Under the pieces are notes generated by a model that was given only the letters and a program-made list of their open reading frames with translations, did no database searches and was not told the DNA's origin. A stretch of 6,518 nt of DNA, from the NCBI GenBank assembly GCA_938038825.1, contig CALHST010000162.1, positions 1-6,518 on the forward strand, written 5' to 3'. This document shows, in pieces, positions 5,610-6,518 of this stretch (positions are counted from its first letter, which is position 1; each line of letters opens with the position of its first letter). This DNA is from an uncultured Paracoccaceae bacterium (lineage in GTDB: Bacteria > Pseudomonadota > Alphaproteobacteria > Rhodobacterales > Rhodobacteraceae). The translations under genes were made by a program, and so were the position numbers.

Positions 5610-6518
5610 ATGTCCCGACAGAACTATACCTTTACCTCTGAATCCGTATCGGAGGGGCACCCTGATAAGGTTTGCGACCGTATTTCAGATGCTGTTTTGG
5701 ATGCATTTATTGCAGAAGACCCATTGGCGCGAGTCGCCGCAGAAACTTTTGCAACAACCAACCGTGTGGTTATCGGCGGGGAAGTGGGCTTAACAGACCA
5801 AGCCAAGCTCAAAGATTATATGGGCCGGATCGAACAGATCGCGCGCGACTGCATCAAAGACATTGGCTATGAGCAGGACAAGTTCCACTGGAAAACCTGC
5901 GAAGTGACGAACCTGTTGCATGAACAATCAGCGCATATTGCGCAGGGCGTGACGGGCGAGCAGGGCGACGAAGGTGCCGGCGACCAAGGAATCATGTTTG
6001 GTTACGCGACCAATGAAACCGACGCTCTGATGCCAGCCCCCATTCAGTATTCCCACGCGATCCTGCGTCGTCTTGCGGAAGTGCGCAAAGACGGAACTGA
6101 GCCAACGCTGGGCCCAGACGCGAAGTCGCAATTGTCGGTGATCTATGAAGACGGTAAGCCAGTTGGCGTGTCCTCAATCGTTTTGTCGACGCAGCACCTT
6201 GATGCGTCGATGAGCAGTGACGATGTGCGCGCTGTTGTGGAACCTTATATCCGCGACACATTGCCGGATGGCTGGGTTTCTGCCAACACCGCATGGCACG
6301 TAAACCCAACAGGCAAATTTGTGATCGGCGGGCCGGATGGCGATGCGGGTCTGACGGGCCGTAAGATCATCGTAGACACCTATGGCGGCGCGGCCCCACA
6401 TGGTGGCGGTGCGTTCTCGGGGAAAGACCCAACCAAGGTTGACCGCTCAGCCGCTTATGTGGCGCGCTATTTGGCGAAGAACGTTGTTGCGGCGGGTCTT
6501 GCCGAGCGTTGCACAATT
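5610..6518 (+). CDS. metK: S-adenosylmethionine synthase MetK (5' part, cut by window end)
   Basis: The enzyme makes S-adenosylmethionine from methionine and ATP in the cytoplasm. The window holds 303 codons with no stop; family members have about 385-395 residues, so roughly 85-90 are missing at the C-terminus. The N-terminal ATP-binding segment SESVSEGHPDKVCD has His17 and Lys20. The first signature GAGDQG is at 122-127, with Asp125, and the second, GGGAFSGKD, at 265-273. ATG 5610 is fixed by the riboswitch-embedded GGAG at 5600-5603. Expression is probably controlled at translation by the SAM/SAH riboswitch directly upstream. lnt ends 86 bases before, so metK may be read both from its own promoter and through from the operon. 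Confidence 0.97.
   Translation, partial: MSRQNYTFTSESVSEGHPDKVCDRISDAVLDAFIAEDPLARVAAETFATTNRVVIGGEVGLTDQAKLKDYMGRIEQIARDCIKDIGYEQDKFHWKTCEVTNLLHEQSAHIAQGVTGEQGDEGAGDQGIMFGYATNETDALMPAPIQYSHAILRRLAEVRKDGTEPTLGPDAKSQLSVIYEDGKPVGVSSIVLSTQHLDASMSSDDVRAVVEPYIRDTLPDGWVSANTAWHVNPTGKFVIGGPDGDAGLTGRKIIVDTYGGAAPHGGGAFSGKDPTKVDRSAAYVARYLAKNVVAAGLAERCTI

Overview
This window looks like a chromosomal housekeeping segment from an alphaproteobacterium of the Rhodobacteraceae (Roseobacter-type) with moderate GC. Three things point there: the order miaB - phoH - ybeY - corC/ybeX - lnt - metK, the style of the protein sequences, and a SAM/SAH-type riboswitch directly in front of metK, a class I know as characteristic of Rhodobacterales. 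All supported genes are on the + strand.

Layout. 1-224 is the 3' end of miaB (TRAM domain). 225-420 is a non-coding leader. 421-996 encodes a secreted OmpA-family protein (GTG start), and 1013-1333 a small lipoprotein. These two share a 33-residue Trp/Cys-rich module (19 of 33 identical) that is also visible as a DNA repeat, so they appear to have arisen by local duplication. A convincing intrinsic terminator (1397-1425), preceded by a weaker terminator-like hairpin, closes this two-gene unit. phoH (ybeZ homologue; TTG start at 1494 chosen because of a well-placed AGGAG), ybeY, corC/ybeX and lnt follow as a tight operon. The corC stop overlaps the lnt GTG start. After an 86-nt gap holding the riboswitch comes metK, cut by the window end after 303 codons.

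How they fit together. MiaB modifies tRNA using SAM. PhoH, YbeY and YbeX form the conserved ribosome/RNA-quality cluster. Lnt finishes lipoprotein acylation, and the small lipoprotein of this same window would be a substrate. MetK makes SAM, under apparent feedback control by the riboswitch that masks its ribosome binding site.

Most of this is a known locus. The parts least explained by standard annotation are the two-gene envelope insert with its shared module, a perfect 21-bp palindrome inside the start of lnt, a small hairpin just before the ybeY ribosome binding site, and the unusually long A/U-rich linker in the metK riboswitch. I found no CRISPR array, tRNA, rRNA, insertion sequence or phage feature.
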